From Nymphaea colorata (taxonomy: Eukaryota; Streptophyta; Magnoliopsida; Nymphaeales; Nymphaeaceae), in contig NC_045149.1 of the NCBI RefSeq assembly GCF_008831285.2, forward strand, positions 19,483,035 to 19,547,034: 64,000 nt of DNA. The letters are read 5' to 3'. The notes beneath the pieces are model-generated. The model searched no databases. It was not told where the DNA came from and worked only from the letters and a program-made list of their open reading frames with translations. The position numbers and the translations under genes are program-made. Shown here piece after piece: positions 59,534 through 64,000 of this stretch. Each line of letters opens with the position of its first letter. Position 1 is the first letter of the stretch.

Positions 59534-59542
59534 AGAGAGAGA
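59502..59542. repeat. TA microsatellite with GA tail
   Basis: A TA run followed by a short GA run. Confidence 0.9.
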
Positions 59543-59659
59543 TATGAAATTTTCCAGTGATCTTGAGCTCCTTCTAATGGCAGCAGCCCGATGCAATGTA
59601 TTAAACGATGTAATTAAACACACCATTTGATGCAAGGATTTTTTTGTTCTTCCACAAAT

Positions 59660-59661
<2 letters not shown>

Positions 59662-59699
<38 letters not shown>
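59662..59699. repeat. TA microsatellite
   Basis: An uninterrupted TA run. Confidence 0.9.
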
Positions 59700-59705
<6 letters not shown>

Positions 59706-59832
59706 GGGTCTTTTCATCTAAAAGATTCTAAACAATCTAGCAGGTGCTAAGAGAGGTCAAAAGGATTCTTCGTCGAAAGAATCAAATCATCACCTTCAGT
59801 GGGAGTCTACTTTTACTCCACATACTCAAGTC

Positions 59833-59855
59833 TATCTCTCTCTCTCGCTCTCTCT

Positions 59856-59920
<65 letters not shown>
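59833..59920. repeat. compound CT/TA microsatellite
   Basis: A CT run with one G, then about 60 bases of TA. Confidence 0.92.
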
Positions 59921-59923
<3 letters not shown>

Positions 59924-60746
59924 GGGAGAAAGAGATGCGTGGCACATGAAAGAAGAACAGGTGGCCGTGGAGCGTTACGATCCATGAGATTTACTGTAAC
60001 TACCAACTAAAAACGATTTTTATAAATAATCTTCGGGAGCCCCATCAGAGATAAAGGGCCAGTAGGGGCATCTTGCTTTCAGGAATATAGTTGAGTCAAG
60101 ATAAAGGATTAACGGTTCTTGACAACCAGAAGAGCTGCCATCTTAGAGAGGCATCACCATTTTCTTCACTATTAATCAGAAGGCAGCTTTTCAGTAGGCG
60201 CATGGGGATGCATTTTCCCAACACCGCCGATCTCTTCATCCTTCGGAAAGCGAAAAAAGATTTCCTCCCACAGACACCAATTACAGCACTGAAAATCTTT
60301 CCACCCACAATCCACAGATGGGTTTCTGTGAAACAGTAATTTCAGAGCATTCAAGCCAACCGGCGAAGAAAAAGAATTCTCGAATTGTATATGACAAGAT
60401 TTGCTCGATTCCAACCAGCTATGTAAATCAGTAAATTCATGGGAACCGGCGATCGTATGTGAATCTTCATCTTTGTACGAGAGATTTTTGCATTATCTGC
60501 TAATAATTCAGAAAGATATGGGAAGCAGAGTCTGAAGAGGAAGTCAAGAGATTAACATATTGGAAAAAGTTACACACAAGTATTGGAATTAATTCAGTCC
60601 CACTGTGAATTCGCCGGAAACGGGGAAACAGAATTCACATCAGACAGGGAAACTGGGTTGCGACTCCCACATTAACAGTAGCAAAGGCTGAAGCCACTGG
60701 GTTACATAACTAGAGCAGTTAAAAAAGCAACAAAGCCACCTCAAAG

Positions 60747-61058
60747 TCAGTTCCTACACCTGCTCTTCTTCGGCTTCCGGCCGGGGCTGCACTCAAACTC
60801 AAGGTGAATTCGCCGGAACACGGCCTTACTTTCGCCGCTCCCCTTGCGGGAGAGACCGGCCTTGCGCTTTGGCGCCGGCGGGCAGCTGGCGGTCGGCGGA
60901 ATCCGGTACCGCGGAGACGTTGGTGTTATGCAGGTGTCGCGATCGCCGTGACCCTTGTGATCATGATAGGCTGCGGAGGGAGGGGTGGACGGTACATGAT
61001 CGGCGAAGTTGTAGTTGCAGCACAGATTTCTTGCGCCGGCTTCGTGCAAGTCGGACAT
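60747..61058 (-). CDS. SMR: SIAMESE-related (SMR) cyclin-dependent kinase inhibitor
   Basis: A single-exon minus-strand gene encodes 103 residues from the ATG at 61058. Upstream in-frame ATGs are rejected: a TATA-like TATAATT at 61149-61143 places transcription start after them, and SMR proteins are about 100 residues and intronless. The signature lies at residues 43-66: CITPTSPRYRIPPTASCPPA followed by PKRK, matching the C.TPTS..RIP....CPPAP.K core shared by SIAMESE and SMR proteins. A basic stretch (RKGSGESK) and FRRIHLEFE follow, in the position of the usual '..ELE.FF' motif, and the tail is basic (GRKPKKSRC). Family members bind CDKA/CDKB-cyclin complexes in the nucleus and promote endoreplication or stress-induced arrest of division. 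The N-terminal half (CCNYNFAD, then a His/Gly/Asp-rich run) is not conserved in the family as I know it. Which SMR member this corresponds to is not clear. Confidence 0.82.
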   Translation of the reverse strand: MSDLHEAGARNLCCNYNFADHVPSTPPSAAYHDHKGHGDRDTCITPTSPRYRIPPTASCPPAPKRKAGLSRKGSGESKAVFRRIHLEFECSPGRKPKKSRCRN

Positions 61059-61142
61059 GGTAACTTGGTAAGAGCGCCGGGGAGAGAGGATGAGTGCAGA
61101 AGAAGCGAGAGCAGCGGCCGATGAATAGCTACAAAGACGACA

Positions 61143-61149
61143 AATTATA
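61143..61149 (-). promoter_or_regulatory. TATA box of the SMR gene
   Basis: On the minus strand ctctataatttg lies 85 bases before the ATG at 61058. Confidence 0.5.
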
Positions 61150-62654
61150 GAGGCGTCCGATCCAAGGAAGTACATCAAATGGAAAAAAACAGAAAAGGAA
61201 ACAAACAAACAAATAAATTTCACTCGAGTGATGCCACTTTTGCCTATTCCAAGGAAGAGACCCCTTTTAGATAAACAAAATTCTTGTCATGGGTGAACAC
61301 CTGCAAGAACCTTATGTTGTTGGCTTTAAAGCGATCGAAAGGGGTGCAAAAAATAATTTGAAAAGTAAAGTACAAAAAAACTCAAAGTATCAAGCTTGTA
61401 AATTATGAAAAAGGTAAGAAAGAAGAATAATCTCAATTTACTTACATAAGATTGGTTGAAGTCCTGAAAAACCCGTAGCGCTCGCAAAAAAGTTAGCTTG
61501 TGACAATTCCCCTCTCTTTTCTAATTTTTTTCGCCAAACAACAACTTAGTAGGAATCTTTTGGTAGCAGCAAAGATAATCTATGTGTGTAGTACAATTTT
61601 TTTTGGATAGATTCATAAAATTATAGAATTTACATTTCATGAATTTGACTCAATTTTTGAAACAGACTCATGAAATACTTATAAAATGTCTACTTTGTAG
61701 GGATTGTTTAACAATGGGAACAAAGATAGTGTTTGATGCATCTATTTCAAGTATTTTTTTAATGAATTTACCTTAATATTTGTAACAAATGCATAAAACA
61801 GTACGTATACGTTTGTATCGTCAAACAAACCCTAAAGATTGAGTCTATACAATGAACCTAATGACATGAATATCAAAGCTGATTATATATATGAAAAATG
61901 CCCTTAAACAAATGAAAAAGAAGGCCCTTATGCATGGACAACAATGGAAAAAACCAAATCATGAGAGCAAAACGAGGTTCGTGCTGAGGCCACCTAACCA
62001 CATGAATATGAGTTTATATTGGATCCAGATCAGACCCATGGAGGCATGAAAGATTTGTTGTTGAGTATTTACCTAAAACTATTAGGTCTGTAATTAGGAT
62101 TTTGGTAATTTTGGTGGTGGACTTGGAATATGAAGTAAAGGCTAGGCCTGAATATAAAAAGTATCCCCACTTTGTGTTCTCTTTCAAATAAATGCCCAAG
62201 AGAAGGTAGGATGCTTACAATTGCACCGAGTCCATTTGTCTTCTCCACAAATCCAGGTGTGGAGAGGCAGTGGCCCCATGTAACTGTAAGTAGAACTTTT
62301 TCTTTAAATTCAAAAATGGATACAGAAAGCTCCACTTTATTTTAATAAACAGGCTCCCCATCTTTGTCCTCTTTCGTCAATGGACATTGCTTGAGCTGAT
62401 CCGACCCGAAACTCGACTACCCACTAATTTTAAATTTTTAAGAGGTACCAATATGTAAGTGAGAAAAATTACTCTGAAATATTAATATAAAAATAAAAAG
62501 TTTTTTAAGATCTATACAAACAGTTGTCCACATCAGTGGTGGTGGCTGATGTGGGCAGTTGCCTACACCAGCCTCACATAATTTAGTTTAATATATATGT
62601 TAATGTTTTGATATATTTGATTGTTATACATGTACATGCCTAGAGAAATTATAG

Positions 62655-62745
62655 GTATTGAATGAGTGCCCCTAGCAAAAAAATTTTTTGGCTCTGCTAG
62701 TGGTCCCCACTTAGCCCATATATGTCTTCGCCTCTGCCTACTGGT
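62655..62745 (-). repeat. dispersed repeat copy, GGCAGAGC family
   Basis: The minus strand reads ggcagaggcgaagacatata, then agcagagccaaaaaattttt and aggggcac. Confidence 0.5.
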
Positions 62746-63702
62746 TGGGCTGAAACTGGGAAGGATTATGGTCACTTTAACATTTAGAGAACCAGATCCA
62801 AAATCAGAAATGGTTAGATCTGTGTGGCTGTCCAATTTTGGACCTGGATCCGATTCCTTTGCATCCATACTTTCCAAAACTGACCCGATCCATGACTGCA
62901 CATGCCTACTTTCCGAAAGATGCTTTGTCTTGCTTCAAAAGATGCCGTGGTTAAACAATTAGGGCATATTACCTTTCTACGTTGCTTAAAGCAGGATGAG
63001 AGATTCTTTTGGTTGGGACTCTTGCAGAAGAAGCTATAACTTGAGTTTGGATCTCTTCAACCCTGGTCACGACACCCTACTACTTTCGTTTCTCGTGGAT
63101 CTGATCTGAGATCAATGAGAATCTCAAATCCAAGTCGTTCATTTATCTTTCGAAATTTTAAAGGATTATCAGATTTTGACATGAATTAGAATTTATACAT
63201 AAATTTTTTGAACTACAATCGGGTTTGACAAGAGTAAGACATGTAGCTTGCATATAAATAATTGAGTTGGATCCATATAGGCTGGTGGATTTGAGACGGA
63301 TCCATGTACGTTCCTGGATTCAGACTCAGAATTTTGGTCGGTTAAACCACATTATGAGTCTAAGTCCAACTAAGAACCAAATTCTTTTGTTTTAATCAAA
63401 TTCGACTAATGGGGACAATTTTAAATCTTAGTGACCCATTGACACCTGCAAATGGAGAGAAGATAGGAATGAATCAAATTAGCTAATGCTATTTGTTGAA
63501 AGCAGCACAGACAAGCCCTATTGTTTGTGTATAGCATTAAACCAATGCAACAATTAATTCATGTAAAAGTTACCAAAGCATTGAAATAATATTCTTAAAA
63601 AAAAAAAGCCAAACAACGAACAATATAAATGTGTAGCAACATGTGAACAAATTATTTTATCTGTAATTGTATAACACTCAAAAAGTTTAGTCATGTATTG
63701 AA

Positions 63703-63870
63703 AATTGTGAGAGATTTTTAAGAGCTTATAAGTAGGGTTGTTAAACTCAATTGGTTGTCACTGTTCTTAGTGTTTTGAGACTACTTTATAAAAACTAGTT
63801 AGGGGATGGGTTGCAATCCGTCAAACCAAGTGCCTGAACTCGATATGGGTTGAACCGTTACAGTGGTGTT
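63703..63870 (+). repeat. dispersed repeat, copy related to 26636-26830
   Basis: See the partner copy for the shared words. Here the gtgagagattttta block precedes the gggttgcaatccgtcaaac block. Confidence 0.5.
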
Positions 63871-64000
63871 AGAATTAGTATGCAATTATGATAACAAATA
63901 TGTAATTAATGTCGAGACAAACTAGCCCGCGGGTATGGGTACAGAGATGTAGGTATGGCACAACGAGGGGCATATATGTGCATACCCAAAAATTATATAA

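Larger units (their letters stand above)
56321..60746. other. spacer between TRAPPC2 and the SMR gene
   Basis: No gene is supported in 4.4 kb. It holds a dispersed-repeat copy (56630-56705), poly-T/poly-A stretches (57771-57800), a 264-bp tandem duplication (58593-59122) and several TA/CT microsatellites between 59502 and 59920. Confidence 0.5.
61150..64000. other. right-hand spacer
   Basis: The SMR promoter probably occupies the first few hundred bases. Beyond it no gene is supported. Repeat fragments lie at 62655-62745 and 63703-63870. The last 70 bases carry ggtatgggtac-type words seen in many plant repeats. Confidence 0.5.

Noticed and set aside
60804..61124. Plus-strand open frame over the SMR gene
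   Set aside because: It is the GC-rich antisense of the SMR coding exon; the minus strand carries the family signature.
1..64000. Bacterial-type features such as operons, CRISPR arrays or insertion sequences
   Set aside because: The window is plant nuclear DNA; the direct repeats seen are microsatellites, minisatellites and tandem duplications without unique spacers.

Overview
This is a stretch of flowering-plant nuclear DNA. The evidence is spliced genes with GT-AG introns, plant-only families (SIAMESE-related CDK inhibitor, FBD-type F-box protein, defensin-like peptides, glycine-rich wall proteins), Pol II snRNA genes of plant type, and scattered copia, LINE and TIR-element remains in AT-rich, microsatellite-rich spacers. 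I cannot name the species or family from sequence alone.

Layout, left to right. A small gene of the embryo-sac-development-arrest (EDA6-like) family lies at 879-1229 (+). A 7 kb repeat-dotted spacer follows. A secreted glycine/histidine-rich protein gene (8470-10308, +) has a 48-bp coding minisatellite. A three-exon EamA-type transporter gene occupies 12091-16493 (+). A second glycine-rich protein gene (20161-21834, +) ends at a stop beyond which glycine-rich coding character continues. Two defensin-like peptide genes stand head to head (22257-22615, -, and 24110-24467, +), each with one phase-1 intron after the signal peptide. Next come two spliceosomal snRNA genes on the minus strand, U5 (about 27854-27985) and U2 (28691-28890). 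They share an unusual upstream element correctly spaced from a TATA box. A frameshifted F-box pseudogene (30783-31260, -) and a broken LINE precede an intact three-exon F-box/LRR/FBD gene (34370-35877, -). A 12-exon METTL25/RRNAD1-type methyltransferase-like gene covers 38079-46122 (-). A TRAPPC2 (Sedlin/Trs20) gene covers 48395-53824 (-), with a probable 5'UTR exon near 56207-56320; its third coding intron is a U12-type AT-AC intron. A SIAMESE-related gene lies at 60747-61058 (-).

The genes do not form one pathway; this is an ordinary plant gene neighbourhood. The most interesting points are: (1) U2 and U5 snRNA genes about 0.7 kb apart with an identical 12-nt promoter element that differs from the classic plant USE at three central positions; (2) the AT-AC intron in TRAPPC2; (3) the paired defensin-like genes; (4) the two rapidly changing glycine-rich genes, one expanding by 48-bp units and the other apparently shortened by a nonsense change. 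All exon structures were deduced by reading splice sites and frame by eye; none has transcript support here.
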